From Micromonospora lupini str. Lupac 08 (lineage in GTDB: Bacteria; Actinomycetota; Actinomycetes; Mycobacteriales; Micromonosporaceae), in assembly GCF_000297395.2 (NCBI RefSeq), contig NZ_HF570108.1, positions 2,510,101 through 2,574,100 of the forward strand: a stretch of DNA of 64,000 nucleotides. The letters run 5' to 3'. Every line of letters begins with the position of its first letter. Position 1 is the stretch's first letter. A program made the position numbers and the translations under genes. Shown piece after piece: positions 15,846 through 25,096 of this stretch. Under the pieces are notes generated by a model. It was not told where the DNA came from. It did not search any database and saw nothing but the letters and a program-made list of their open reading frames with translations.

Positions 15846-17285
15846 GTGACGGCTCCGCAGCGGATCGGGCCCTACGCCATCGAGCGACTGCTGGGCGTCG
15901 GCTCGTTCGCGACGGTCTGGTTGGGCTACGACCCGGTGCTCGACGCCCGTGTGGCGATCAAGGTGCTGGCCGAGAACTGGAGCCACGACCTGCGCGTGCG
16001 GGAACGCTTCCTCGACGAGGCCCGGCTGTTGCGCCGCCTGGAGCACGAGCGGCTGATCCGGGTGCACACCGTCGGTGACCTGCCCGACGGCCGGCCGTAC
16101 GCGGTCCTGGCCTGGGCGGACGGCGGCAGCCTGCGGGACCGCCTCGCCACCGGCGACCTTCCCGCGCCGACCGCGCTGCGGCTGCTGGGCGAGATCTGCG
16201 CCGGAGTAGCCGTGCTGCACCGCCACGGCGTCGTGCACCGTGACCTCACCCCGGGCAACGTCCTGTTCCGCTCCGCCGGCCCGGACGACCCCGACGCCGA
16301 ACAGGTGCTGATCGCCGACCTCGGCCTCGCCAAGGCGCTCGCCGCCGCCTCGGGACTGACCGCGCGGGCCGGCACCCCCGGTTACATGGCCCCTGAGCAG
16401 GACGACCCGGGCGCGGTGGTCGACACCCGCGCCGACGTGTACGGGCTCGGCCGGCTCGGCATCCGGCTGCTGGCCGCCGGTCCGCCGGACACGCACCCGC
16501 CCCGACCCGGCCCGTCACCGGACCTCCGACTCCGCGCGCACGTGCCAGCGGCGGTGGCGGCGGTGCTCGCTCGGGCGACCGCGTACCACCCGGCCGACCG
16601 CTATCCCGACGCCGCGGCCCTGCGCGCCGCGCTGATCCGCGTGAGCGACCCGGCGGGACCGTTGACACCACCCACGGCACCAGGAGCACGGTCGCCGTCA
16701 CCTCGGCCGGGGGTCCGCCGCTCCTACCGGTTACGGCTGGCCGGGGCCGTTGTCGTGGCCGCCGTCGCGGTGGCCGGGGTGGACGCCGAACCAGGTGGCA
16801 CGCGGTCGGGCCGAACCGTCGACGGCACGTACACGACCGGGCCGTTGACCGTGGCGTTGCCGCCCGGCTGGTCCGCCACGGGAGCCACCTGGGCCGGTCA
16901 GTACGACGCCGACGGCGAACCGGAACCGGCGTTGGTGATGTCCCCGCAACCCCGGCGCTGGGCCGCCGATCCCCACCTGCCCGGCGCGTTCGTCGGCCTC
17001 TCCGCCACCACGGCGGCACGCACCACCCCGGCCGGGTTCCTGGCCGAACGCACGCACGGGGACTGCGCGCCCGCCCCGGCCCGCACCACCCGGCAGGCGG
17101 GCATCGAGTGGACGGTGGTGACGTACCGCTGCGACCGGGACCGGCCGAGCATCGTCGAGTCGGCGGGCCTGCATCCCGCGAGACGCGCCCTGGTGTACGT
17201 GCAGATCGCCCCGCCTGCGGACAGTCGGCCCGACTTCGTGGACACCCTGCTCGCCGGAGTGCGGGTCACCGGACCACCACGGTGA
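15846..17285 (+). CDS. transmembrane Ser/Thr protein kinase (PknB/STPK type)
   Basis: A 479-residue kinase. The Hanks-type domain spans about 5-265: glycine loop LLGVGSFATVWLG, VAIK lysine, catalytic HRDLTPGNVL, metal-binding DLGLAK in place of DFG, and the activation-loop end GTPGYMAPEQ. A Pro-rich linker and one membrane segment (about 297-312) lead to an extracytoplasmic domain of about 160 residues with two Cys. That domain shows none of the usual PASTA repeats. It begins with a GTG at 15846. The ectodomain presumably senses an envelope signal. Its last 20 bp overlap the end of the convergent lipoprotein gene. Confidence 0.9.
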   Translation: MTAPQRIGPYAIERLLGVGSFATVWLGYDPVLDARVAIKVLAENWSHDLRVRERFLDEARLLRRLEHERLIRVHTVGDLPDGRPYAVLAWADGGSLRDRLATGDLPAPTALRLLGEICAGVAVLHRHGVVHRDLTPGNVLFRSAGPDDPDAEQVLIADLGLAKALAAASGLTARAGTPGYMAPEQDDPGAVVDTRADVYGLGRLGIRLLAAGPPDTHPPRPGPSPDLRLRAHVPAAVAAVLARATAYHPADRYPDAAALRAALIRVSDPAGPLTPPTAPGARSPSPRPGVRRSYRLRLAGAVVVAAVAVAGVDAEPGGTRSGRTVDGTYTTGPLTVALPPGWSATGATWAGQYDADGEPEPALVMSPQPRRWAADPHLPGAFVGLSATTAARTTPAGFLAERTHGDCAPAPARTTRQAGIEWTVVTYRCDRDRPSIVESAGLHPARRALVYVQIAPPADSRPDFVDTLLAGVRVTGPPR

Positions 17286-17817
17286 TGGTGTGCTCCCGAC
17301 CCTCCTTGGGGATCGTCACGGCGACCGTGCCGGTGCGGACGAAGCGGATGTCCACCACGCCCGCCTCGTACTGCTGGGACACCAGCTCCGGGCGGTCCAC
17401 GGTGACGAGCCCGGGTCCGATGCCCTGGATACGCAGCACCGCGCCGGTGGCGAAACAGAGCGATGTCAGCAGCTCGACCTCGGTCTCGGCGAGCGGCAGG
17501 TCGTAGCGGACCGCGCCCTGGCAGGCCGGCGTCGCGGCGGTCGGCGGGGGAGTCGTGCGGGGCGTACCCCTTGTTCTGGTGGGTGTGGGGGGTGCCGCGA
17601 CCGGCCGCCCGCTGGTCGGCGGCGGCGGTGGTCGGGACGGCGACCCGGTGGGCGCGGGCGTCGCCGGGGTCGTGGAGATCGCCGAGGGTGCCGGCGTGGA
17701 ACGGGTCGCGCCGGGCGGTTGGACGGGCAGTGGCGCGACGGCGTCGGCGCCGCAGGCGGCGACAGCCACGGTGGCCGCGAGGACGACGACGAGCCGGCGG
17801 AACGACCCCCGGCTCAT
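17266..17817 (-). CDS. putative lipoprotein co-transcribed with a sigma factor
   Basis: This 183-residue protein has a lipoprotein signal (VVVLAATVAVAACGAD, acylated Cys at about residue 22). A long Pro/Thr/Ser-rich stretch (about 30-100) probably crosses the cell wall, and a globular C-terminal domain with two Cys ends EGREHTITVVVR. The ATG at 17817 overlaps the sigma-factor stop (ATGA), so it is coupled to the sigma gene. It takes the position often used by an anti-sigma factor but has no zinc-finger anti-sigma motif and no membrane helix beyond the signal. A sensor or target role is inference. Confidence 0.78.
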   Translation of the reverse strand: MSRGSFRRLVVVLAATVAVAACGADAVAPLPVQPPGATRSTPAPSAISTTPATPAPTGSPSRPPPPPTSGRPVAAPPTPTRTRGTPRTTPPPTAATPACQGAVRYDLPLAETEVELLTSLCFATGAVLRIQGIGPGLVTVDRPELVSQQYEAGVVDIRFVRTGTVAVTIPKEGREHTITVVVR

Positions 17818-18353
17818 TCCGCGCCGAGCCGCTGCCGGACCTGCCGCCGGGCCAGGTGCAACCGGGACTTCACAGTGCCCACCGGGACGTCGAGCAGGGC
17901 GGCGATCTCGGGGTAGCTCAGCCCGAGGACGTCGCGCAGGGCCACCACCTCGGCGTGGTCGGGGTGGACCGAGTCGAACGCGTCGAGCAGATCGAGGCGG
18001 GTGCCCGCGACCACGCTTGTCCGTCGCGGATCGGCCTGGTCGGGCAGCGCCACGCCACCGGCCTCCAGCCGGCAGCGGCGGCGCAGGGTGCGATAGGTCG
18101 AGCGGGCCCGGTTCGCGGTCAGCCGGTGCAGCCAGGTGCGGAACGAGGAGCGTCCCTCGAACCGGGTGATGCCGCCGGCCAGGGCAAGGAGCGTGTCCTG
18201 GCAGGCTTCCTCGGCGTCCTCCCGGTTGGGCAGGAACCGGGCGCACAGCCGCAGCACCTCCGGGCGCACCCCGACCAGCAGGGCGTCCAACGCCGCGGTG
18301 TCACCCTGCGCGGCGCGGCGGGCCAGGGCGTCGAGGTCGTCCGGAGCAGGCAT
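17814..18353 (-). CDS. ECF-type RNA polymerase sigma factor
   Basis: A 179-residue sigma-70 family protein with region 2 (ALLVGVRPEVLRLCARFLPNREDAEEACQDTLLALAGGITRF, then SSFRTWLHRLTANRARSTYR). Region 4 is VVALRDVLGLSYPEIAALLDVPVGTVKSRLHLARRQVRQRL. ATG 18353 is preferred; a TTG 36 bases upstream would add a short unlike extension. It heads an operon with a lipoprotein, which may be its signal input or its target. Confidence 0.93.
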   Translation of the reverse strand: MPAPDDLDALARRAAQGDTAALDALLVGVRPEVLRLCARFLPNREDAEEACQDTLLALAGGITRFEGRSSFRTWLHRLTANRARSTYRTLRRRCRLEAGGVALPDQADPRRTSVVAGTRLDLLDAFDSVHPDHAEVVALRDVLGLSYPEIAALLDVPVGTVKSRLHLARRQVRQRLGAE

Positions 18354-18443
18354 GCCGGGTGTCCAATGCTCGCCGGTGCCGATCCTCAAGCGTACGGCCG
18401 TCGGCGCTGCCCGACCCTCCTCCGGTCCGCCACCCGACCCGCG

Positions 18444-19064
18444 CTACTCGAACCGGGACACGTCCCCCGCGCCGCGGCGCAGGATCTCCGGCTCGGGCCC
18501 GGACAGGTCGATCACCGTCGTCGGCTCCTTGCCGCACTCGCCGGCGTCGAGCACCGCGTCGAGCTGGTGGTCGAGCCGTTCCTTGATCTCCCAGCCCTGG
18601 GTCATCGGCTCGTCCTCGCCGGGCAGAGCCAGGGTGCTCGACACCAGCGGCTCGCCCAACTCGGCCAGCAGCGCCTGGGTCACCGTGTGCCGGGGTACGC
18701 GCACACCGACCGTGCGCTTCTTCGGGTGCAGCATCCGGCGTGGCACCTCCTTGGTGGCCGGCAGGATGAACGTGTAGCTGCCCGGCGTGGACGCCTTCAC
18801 CAGCCGGAAGACCGCGTTGTTGATCTGCACGAACTGACCGAGCTGCGCGAAGTCCCGGCAGACCAGGGTGAAGTGGTGCCTGTCGTCGAGGCGGCGGATC
18901 TGGCGGATCCGGTCCAGGCCGTCCTGGTTGCCCAACTGGATGCCGAGCGCGTAGCAGGAGTCCGTCGGGTACGCGACCAGCCCACCACCGCGGATCAGGT
19001 CGGCGACCTGGCCGATGATCCGGGGCTGCGGGTTCTCCGGGTGTACGTCGTAGTACCTCGCCAT
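18444..19064 (-). CDS. yciO: YciO-type member of the Sua5/YrdC family
   Basis: The 206-residue protein aligns over its full length, from memory, with E. coli YciO: the N-terminal YDVHPENPQPRII, then GGLVAYPTDSCYALG, HHFTLVCRDFAQL, PGSYTFILPATKEVPRRML, VGVRVPRH, and the C-terminal KPTTVIDL-like EPTTVIDLSG. It belongs to the fold that makes threonylcarbamoyl-AMP for tRNA t6A, but YciO members differ from essential TsaC/Sua5 at the active site and their role is less certain. The ATG at 19064 is chosen over a GTG two codons earlier. It is divergent from dnaE. Confidence 0.88.
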   Translation of the reverse strand: MARYYDVHPENPQPRIIGQVADLIRGGGLVAYPTDSCYALGIQLGNQDGLDRIRQIRRLDDRHHFTLVCRDFAQLGQFVQINNAVFRLVKASTPGSYTFILPATKEVPRRMLHPKKRTVGVRVPRHTVTQALLAELGEPLVSSTLALPGEDEPMTQGWEIKERLDHQLDAVLDAGECGKEPTTVIDLSGPEPEILRRGAGDVSRFE

Positions 19065-19209
19065 GCGCACGAGCCTATGCCTGTCGGGATGCGATCAGGA
19101 GACGGACGCCACCCTCGGCGCGGACGGTGGAGCCGCCGAGATCACCTCGGTAGGGTAGGTCCCGGTCGGCTCCGACCAACAAGATCCACACCGCCGGGGG
19201 GCGCCAGGC

Positions 19210-22200
19210 ATGGCCGATTCGTTCGCGCATCTGCACGTGCACACGGAATACTCGATGCTCGACGGAGCGGCCCGGCTGAAGGACCTGTTCGCCGAGGCCA
19301 ACCGGCTGGGCATGCCGGCGGTGGCGATCACCGACCACGGCAACATGCATGGCGCGAACGACTTCTACAACCAGGCGATGGCCGCCGGGATCACCCCGAT
19401 CCTGGGCGTCGAGGCGTACGTGGCGCCGGAGTCGCGCTATCACAAGGCGCGGGTCAAGTGGGGGCGGCCGGAGCAGAAGAGCGACGACGTCTCCGGTAAC
19501 GGCGCGATCACCCACAAGACCATGTGGGCGAAGAACGCGCAGGGCCTGAAGAACCTGTTCACCCTCAACTCGCGCGCGTCCATGGAGGGGCACTACGTCA
19601 AGTGGCCCCGGATGGACATGGAGCTGATCGCCGAGCACGCCGAGGGGATCATGGCGACCACCGGTTGCCCGTCGGGCGCGGTGCAGACCCGGCTGCGGCT
19701 GGGCCAGTTCGACGAGGCGCTCAAGGTCGCCGCGAGCTACCAGGACATCTTCGGCAAGGACAACTACTTCCTGGAGATCATGGATCACGGCCTCTCCATC
19801 GAGAGCCGGGTCCGTGAGGGGCTCACCGAGATCGCCCGCAAGCTGGACATTCCGCCGGTGGTCACCAACGACTCCCACTACACGCACGAGGCGCAGGCCA
19901 CCGCGCACGACGTGCTGCTGTGCGTGCAGACCGGCAGCAACATCGACGACCCGAACCGGTTCCGCTTCGAGGGCGGCGGCTACTTCGTCAAGAGCGCCGA
20001 CCAGATGCGCGCCGTCGACTCGTCGGAGCTGTGGCAGCAGGGTTGCCGCAACACCCTGCTGGTGGCCGAGAAGGTCGACCCGAAGGGCATGTTCGAGTTC
20101 CACAACCTGATGCCGCGCTTCCCGGTGCCCGACGGGGAGACCGAGGAGTCCTGGTTCCGCAAGGAGACCTTCGCCGGGCTGGCCCGCCGCTACCCGAACG
20201 GCATCCCGGAGGGGCACGTCGTCCAGGCCGAGTACGAGCTGGGCGTCATCAACCAGATGGGCTTCCCGTCGTACTTCCTCGTGGTCGCCGACTTCATCCA
20301 GTGGGCGAAGAACCAGGGCATCGCGGTGGGTCCGGGCCGTGGTTCGGCCGCCGGCTCGCTCGTCGCGTACGCGTTGGGCATCACCGACCTGGACCCGATC
20401 CTGCACGGTCTGATCTTCGAGCGGTTCCTCAACCCCGAGCGTGTCTCGATGCCTGATGTCGACATCGACTTCGACGAGCGTCGGCGCGGTGAGGTGATCA
20501 AGTACGTCACCGACAAGTGGGGTGAGGACAAGGTCGCCCAGATCGCTACCTTCGGCACGATCAAGGCGAAGGCCGCGATCAAGGACTCGGCCCGGGTGCT
20601 GGGCTTCCCGTACGCGGTGGGCGACCGGATCACCAAGGCGATGCCGCCGGCCGTGATGGGCAAGGACATCCCGCTCACCGGGATCTTCGACCCGAAGCAC
20701 CCCCGCTATGCCGAGGCCGGCGAGATCCGTGGCCTGTACGACTCCGATCCGGACGTCCGCAAGGTGATCGACACGGCCAAGGGCATCGAGGGGCTGATCC
20801 GGCAGACAGGTGTGCACGCCGCGGGCGTCATCATGTCCGCCGAGCCGATCATCGAGCACATCCCGTTGATGCGCCGTGACGCCGACGGGGCGATCATCAC
20901 GCAGTTCGACTACCCGACCTGCGAGTCGCTCGGGCTGCTGAAGATGGACTTCCTCGGCCTGCGCAACCTGACGATCATCGACGACGCGGTCAAGAACATC
21001 GAGCTGAACCACGGCCTCAAGCTCGACCTGCTGGGCCTGCCGCTTGACGACAAGGCCGCGTACGAGCTGCTGGCCCGCGGTGACACCCTGGGCGTGTTCC
21101 AGCTCGACGGCGGGCCGATGCGGTCGCTGCTGCGGTTGATGAAGCCGGACAACTTCGAGGACATCTCCGCCGTCCTGGCCCTGTACCGGCCGGGCCCGAT
21201 GGGCGTCGACTCGCACACCAACTACGCGCTGCGCAAGAACGGCCTCCAGGAGATCACGCCGATCCACCCGGAGCTGGAGGAGCCGCTGCGGGAGATCCTG
21301 GCGCCCACCCACGGCCTGATCGTCTACCAGGAGCAGGTGCAGCGCGCCGCGCAGATCCTCGCCGGCTACACGCTGGGTCAGGCGGACCTGCTGCGCCGGG
21401 CGATGGGTAAGAAGAAGAAGGAGATCCTCGACAAGGAGTTCATCCCGTTCCGGGACGGCTGCCGCGAGCGCGGCTACTCCGACGAGGCGATCCAGGCCGT
21501 GTGGGACGTCCTGGTGCCGTTCGCCGGGTACGCCTTCAACAAGGCGCACTCTGCCGCGTACGGCCTGGTCTCCTACTGGACCGCGTACCTGAAGGCGCAC
21601 TACCCGGCCGAGTACATGGCCGGGCTGCTCACGTCCGTCGGTGACGACAAGGACAAGATGGCGCTGTACCTGTCCGAGTGTCGCCGGATGCGCATCCAGG
21701 TGCTGCCGCCGGACGTCAACACGTCGGCGGGGCCGTTCACCCCGGTCGGCAAGGACATCCGCTTCGGCCTGGCGGCCGTGCGCAACGTCGGCGCGAACGT
21801 GGTCGCCTCGATCATGCGGTGCCGGCAGGAGAAGGGCGACTACGCCGACTTCTACGACTTCCTGTCCAAGGTGGACGCGGTGGTCTGCAACAAGAAGACG
21901 ATCGAATCGCTGATCAAGGCCGGTGCGTTCGACTCGTTGAAGCACCCCCGCAAGGGCCTGCTCGCGGTGCACGCCGACGCCATCGACGCGTACGCCGATG
22001 TCAAGCGCAAGGAGGCCGTCGGCCAGTACGACCTCTTCGGCGCCGGCTTCGGCGACGCCGACACGGGCAGTACGACGGTGATGCCGGTCATCAGCGAGAG
22101 TGAGTGGGACAAGCGCGACAAGCTGGCCTTCGAGCGCGAGATGCTCGGCCTGTACGTCTCCGACCACCCGCTGTTCGGCCTGGAGCACATCCTCGGCGCG

Positions 22201-22740
22201 GCGGCCGACACCACGATCGCCTCCCTGGCCGAGGAGGGCGCGGTTCCCGACGGGGCGGTCGTCACCCTCGCCGGCATCCTCTCCGGCGTGCAGCGGCGGG
22301 TCACCAAGCAGGGCCGGGCTTGGGCCTCGGCCACCCTGGAGGACCTGGCCGGTGGGGTGGAGACGCTGTTCTTCCCCAACACCTACGAGGTGATCGGCCA
22401 GTACATCGCCGAGGACGCCATCGTGGTGGTCAAGGGCCGGGTGGACCGCCGCGACGACACCCCACGGATCATGGCGATGGACATGTCCATGCCGGACGTC
22501 AGCACCAGCGCCACCAACAAGCCGGTGACCCTGACCATCCCGGTGCACAGGTGCACGCCGCCGCTCGTGGAACGGCTCAAGGAGACCCTGGTGCTGCACC
22601 CCGGCGACACCGAGGTGCACGTCAAGCTGCTCAACGGCGGGCGTACCACCACCCTGCGGCTGGGGCCGTTCCGGGTGGCGGCGACGACCGCGCTGATGGG
22701 TGACCTCAAGAGCGTCCTCGGCCCGGCCAACGTGAGCTGA
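19210..22740 (+). CDS. dnaE: DNA polymerase III alpha subunit (DnaE1 type)
   Basis: This is the 1176-residue replicative polymerase. An N-terminal PHP domain ([27 protein letters not shown]) carries metal ligands; in actinobacterial DnaE1 this domain is a proofreading exonuclease. The polymerase core shows [23 protein letters not shown] and the catalytic aspartates in [17 protein letters not shown] helix-hairpin-helix region follows and an OB fold ([28 protein letters not shown]) sits near residue 1000. Length and order match DnaE1 rather than the mutagenic DnaE2. Start ATG 19210 follows GGGGGG. A strong hairpin lies right after the stop. Confidence 0.98.
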   Translation: MADSFAHLHVHTEYSMLDGAARLKDLFAEANRLGMPAVAITDHGNMHGANDFYNQAMAAGITPILGVEAYVAPESRYHKARVKWGRPEQKSDDVSGNGAITHKTMWAKNAQGLKNLFTLNSRASMEGHYVKWPRMDMELIAEHAEGIMATTGCPSGAVQTRLRLGQFDEALKVAASYQDIFGKDNYFLEIMDHGLSIESRVREGLTEIARKLDIPPVVTNDSHYTHEAQATAHDVLLCVQTGSNIDDPNRFRFEGGGYFVKSADQMRAVDSSELWQQGCRNTLLVAEKVDPKGMFEFHNLMPRFPVPDGETEESWFRKETFAGLARRYPNGIPEGHVVQAEYELGVINQMGFPSYFLVVADFIQWAKNQGIAVGPGRGSAAGSLVAYALGITDLDPILHGLIFERFLNPERVSMPDVDIDFDERRRGEVIKYVTDKWGEDKVAQIATFGTIKAKAAIKDSARVLGFPYAVGDRITKAMPPAVMGKDIPLTGIFDPKHPRYAEAGEIRGLYDSDPDVRKVIDTAKGIEGLIRQTGVHAAGVIMSAEPIIEHIPLMRRDADGAIITQFDYPTCESLGLLKMDFLGLRNLTIIDDAVKNIELNHGLKLDLLGLPLDDKAAYELLARGDTLGVFQLDGGPMRSLLRLMKPDNFEDISAVLALYRPGPMGVDSHTNYALRKNGLQEITPIHPELEEPLREILAPTHGLIVYQEQVQRAAQILAGYTLGQADLLRRAMGKKKKEILDKEFIPFRDGCRERGYSDEAIQAVWDVLVPFAGYAFNKAHSAAYGLVSYWTAYLKAHYPAEYMAGLLTSVGDDKDKMALYLSECRRMRIQVLPPDVNTSAGPFTPVGKDIRFGLAAVRNVGANVVASIMRCRQEKGDYADFYDFLSKVDAVVCNKKTIESLIKAGAFDSLKHPRKGLLAVHADAIDAYADVKRKEAVGQYDLFGAGFGDADTGSTTVMPVISESEWDKRDKLAFEREMLGLYVSDHPLFGLEHILGAAADTTIASLAEEGAVPDGAVVTLAGILSGVQRRVTKQGRAWASATLEDLAGGVETLFFPNTYEVIGQYIAEDAIVVVKGRVDRRDDTPRIMAMDMSMPDVSTSATNKPVTLTIPVHRCTPPLVERLKETLVLHPGDTEVHVKLLNGGRTTTLRLGPFRVAATTALMGDLKSVLGPANVS

Positions 22741-22746
22741 CCGGTC

Positions 22747-22780
22747 CGCGGCCCGGCCGGCGTGCGTCGGCCGGGCCGCG
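22747..22780. terminator. bidirectional hairpin terminator after dnaE
   Basis: A 13-bp perfect stem (CGCGGCCCGGCCG with CGGCCGGGCCGCG) and an 8-base loop sit between the convergent stops of dnaE (22740) and the ABC-F gene (22789). Confidence 0.8.
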
Positions 22781-22788
22781 ACGCCGGC

Positions 22789-24426
22789 TCAGCCCCGGTC
22801 GGGGGCCGTGATCTCGCGGAGCTGGCCGTCGGCCAGCCGCAACCAGCGCTGCACGCCGATCTCGGCGAGGAACCGCTCGTCGTGGCTGACCACGACAAAC
22901 GCCCCCTGGTACGCGGACAGCGCGCTCTCCAGTTGGGCGACGCTCACCAGGTCCAGGTTGTTCGTCGGCTCGTCGAGCAGCAGCAGTTGCGGCGCCGGTT
23001 CGGCGCAGAGCACACAGGCGAGGGTGGCGCGCAGCCGCTCGCCGCCGGAGAGCACCCCGACGGGCAGGTTCACCCGCGAGCCCCGGAACAGGAACCGGGC
23101 CAGCAGGTTCATCCGCCTGGCGTCCGGCAGGCTCGGCGCGTACGCGGCGAAGTTCTCCGCGACCGTGCGGTCGAGGTCCAGCAGGTCCAGCCGCTGCGAC
23201 AGGTACGCGATCCGCCCGTCGGCCCGTCTGATCTCGCCACCGGCCGGTGCGAGATCGCCGTCGACGAGACGCAGCAGGGTCGACTTGCCGACGCCGTTCG
23301 CCCCGGTGAGGGCGATCCGCTCCGGCCCCCGGATCACCAGGTCGGCGCCGTCGCCGCCGAACAGTTCCCGATCGTCGAAGCGGGCCCGCATCCCCTGGCC
23401 GGAGAACACCGTGCGCCCAGCGGGGACTGTCGTGTCCGGCAGGTCGACGGTGATCGTGTCCTCGTCGCGTACCGCCCGGCCGGCCTCGTCGAGACGGGCC
23501 TTGGCCTCGCCGAGCCGGGCCGAGTGTGTCCCCTGCGCCTTGCCCGCCGACTCCTGCGCGCTGCGCTTCAGCCCGCCGGCGACGATCCGGGCCAGGCCGG
23601 CGTTCTTCAGGTTCTTGGAGGCGTTGCTGGCCCTCCGGTCGGCCCGCTCCCGGGCCTGCTGCATCTCCCGCTTCTCCCGCTTGACCTCCTGCTCGGCGTT
23701 GCGCAGGTTGCTCTCGGCCACCTCCCGCGCCGCCTGCACCGCCTCGGTGTACGCGGTGAAGTTGCCCCCGTACCAGTTGATCTCGCCTCGTTCCAGCTCG
23801 GCGATGCGGTCCATCCGGTCCAGCAGCTCCCGGTCGTGGCTGACCAGCAGCAGGCACCCGGACCAGTCGGACAGCACGTCGTAGAGCTTGTGCCGAGCCT
23901 CCACGTCCAGGTTGTTCGTCGGCTCGTCGAGCAGCAGCACGTCCGGCCGGCGCAGCAGTTGCGCCGCCAGGCCGAGGGAGATCACCTGGCCGCCGCTGAG
24001 GGTGTGCAACCGCCGGTCGAGGGCCAGGTCACCCAGGCCGAGGCGGTCCAGTTCGGCGCGGGTGCGCTCCTCGATGTCCCAGTCGTCGCCGATCGTGGCG
24101 AAGTGTTCCTCGCCGGCGTCGCCGGCCTCGATGGCGTGCAGCGCCGCGATCCGCTCGGCGACGCCGAGGACCTGGGCCACGGCCAGGTCGCCGACCAGCG
24201 GCAGCGTCTGCGGGAGGTAGCCGAGCAGGCCGTCGACGGTGACGCTGCCGCCGGTGGGCGTCAGCTCCCCGGCGATCAGCCGCAGCAGGGTGCTCTTGCC
24301 GGCGCCGTTGGGCGCGACCAGACCGGTGCGACCGCCCGGGACGGTGAAGGACAGCTCGGAGAAGACCGGGGTGTCGTCCGGCCAGGAGAAGGACAGGTTC
24401 GAGCAGACGATGAACGCATCAGACAT
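22789..24426 (-). CDS. ABC-F family ATPase
   Basis: This 545-residue protein has two ATP-binding cassettes and no membrane segment. Cassette 1 has GPNGAGKS-like APNGAGKSTLLRL, LSGGQVISLGLAAQL and LLLDEPTNNLD; cassette 2 has GANGVGKSTLLRL, LSGGERLRATLACVL and LLLDEPTNNLD. The charged inter-domain linker (about residues 230-310, LRNAEQEVKREKREMQQARERADRR) is the P-site tRNA-interaction region. ABC-F proteins act on the ribosome, either as translation factors or as antibiotic-resistance factors that eject drugs. A leader peptide and paired sequences upstream resemble ribosome-mediated control known for antibiotic-resistance ABC-F genes. Resistance is therefore possible but not shown. Confidence 0.9.
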   Translation of the reverse strand: MSDAFIVCSNLSFSWPDDTPVFSELSFTVPGGRTGLVAPNGAGKSTLLRLIAGELTPTGGSVTVDGLLGYLPQTLPLVGDLAVAQVLGVAERIAALHAIEAGDAGEEHFATIGDDWDIEERTRAELDRLGLGDLALDRRLHTLSGGQVISLGLAAQLLRRPDVLLLDEPTNNLDVEARHKLYDVLSDWSGCLLLVSHDRELLDRMDRIAELERGEINWYGGNFTAYTEAVQAAREVAESNLRNAEQEVKREKREMQQARERADRRASNASKNLKNAGLARIVAGGLKRSAQESAGKAQGTHSARLGEAKARLDEAGRAVRDEDTITVDLPDTTVPAGRTVFSGQGMRARFDDRELFGGDGADLVIRGPERIALTGANGVGKSTLLRLVDGDLAPAGGEIRRADGRIAYLSQRLDLLDLDRTVAENFAAYAPSLPDARRMNLLARFLFRGSRVNLPVGVLSGGERLRATLACVLCAEPAPQLLLLDEPTNNLDLVSVAQLESALSAYQGAFVVVSHDERFLAEIGVQRWLRLADGQLREITAPDRG

Positions 24427-24492
24427 GCGAGTGACCTCAAAGGGTGGGGTGGGCGCGCACGAGCCGCCCGACGACTAACGGGGACCGGTGGA

Positions 24493-24576
24493 ACGACGAC
24501 ATGGCCACGGCGGCTGCGCCTACGCGCGCCGAGCCGTTGGCCGAACATGTCCGGTCTCACCCGGAGATGTCGTCGT
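24493..24576 (-). promoter_or_regulatory. possible attenuator leader of the ABC-F gene
   Basis: In the leftward transcript, ACGACGACAT (complement of 24567-24576, inside the leader ORF) can pair perfectly over 10 bp with ATGTCGTCGT (complement of 24493-24502), about 64 bases further on. A ribosome stalled on the leader ORF would occupy one arm. The GAGACC-GACATG element also occurs twice on the coding strand, with its second ATG at 24548. The element is consistent with drug-responsive attenuation, but only by analogy. Confidence 0.4.
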
Positions 24577-24586
24577 CACCCGCCAT
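24557..24586 (-). CDS. 9-residue leader peptide upstream of the ABC-F gene
   Basis: A short ORF reads MAGDDDISG and has a good Shine-Dalgarno (GGGAGA) seven bases before its ATG. It ends 130 bases before the ABC-F start codon. Its three consecutive Asp codons are one arm of a possible long-range hairpin. Too short for similarity evidence, so the call rests on position, ribosome-binding site and pairing. Confidence 0.4.
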   Translation of the reverse strand: MAGDDDISG

Positions 24587-24679
24587 GTCTGGTCTCCCTG
24601 GTCGTACCGCTAACCCAACTCCGCAGAGTCTAACAACGGATCTTCCGTCCGCCACCGGAAGAAGCGCACCCGCCCCGTG

Positions 24680-24695
24680 TATAGCCCGGGCTATA
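24680..24695. promoter_or_regulatory. toxin-antitoxin operator (16-bp perfect palindrome)
   Basis: TATAGCCCGGGCTATA is a perfect dyad directly ahead of the toxin gene. TATAGT (24692-24697) inside its right end could serve as the -10 element and leaves only six bases to the ATG at 24704, implying a leaderless message. HigA-type antitoxins bind such dyads at their own promoter, so autorepression is inferred. Confidence 0.65.
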
Positions 24696-24703
24696 GTTGC
24701 CCC

Positions 24704-25096
24704 ATGTCTCATGAGCCGCCACGTCGCTGGGCGATCAGGACGACAACGGATGTCCGCGACTGGTTGCGATCCCTGCGTCAGGCCGACCCCGCTACGTACC
24801 GCTCGGTCAACGTGGCGATCGACATGCTCGCGGAGACCGGTCCGGGCCTGGGGCGTCCGCTGGTTGACACCCTCAGGAGTTCGACCATCAGCAATCTCAA
24901 GGAACTGCGACCGAGATCTGGAAGGGACGTCGCCGTTCGCGTGCTGTTCGTCTTCGATCCATGGTCCCAGGCCGTGCTGCTGGTGGCCGGCAACAAGGCG
25001 GGAGATTGGAATCGATGGTACGAGAAAGCGATCCCGGTCGCTGAGATCGCGTACGAGGGTTGGCTGGCCTTCGAGAGGAAACGGAGGGAGGGCTGA
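24704..25096 (+). CDS. HigB/Gp49-like toxin of the RelE superfamily
   Basis: A 130-residue protein with the Gp49/HigB pattern: a helical N-terminus (DVRDWLRSLRQADPATYRSVNVAIDML), then ISNLKELRPRSGRDVAVRVLFVFDPWSQAVLLVAGNKAG and WNRWYEKAIPVAEIAYEGWLA. Members cleave mRNA on the ribosome. The ATG at 24704 is chosen; no Shine-Dalgarno precedes it, which fits a leaderless start at the palindromic promoter. Toxin precedes antitoxin, the usual HigBA order, and the stop overlaps the antitoxin ATG by one base. Confidence 0.88.
   Translation: MSHEPPRRWAIRTTTDVRDWLRSLRQADPATYRSVNVAIDMLAETGPGLGRPLVDTLRSSTISNLKELRPRSGRDVAVRVLFVFDPWSQAVLLVAGNKAGDWNRWYEKAIPVAEIAYEGWLAFERKRREG

Noticed and set aside
19075..22620. 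1181-residue open frame antisense to dnaE
   Set aside because: It mirrors the codon periodicity of dnaE, is low-complexity in Asp, Val, His and Arg, and has no start signal or motif. It is the usual antisense open frame of GC-rich coding DNA.
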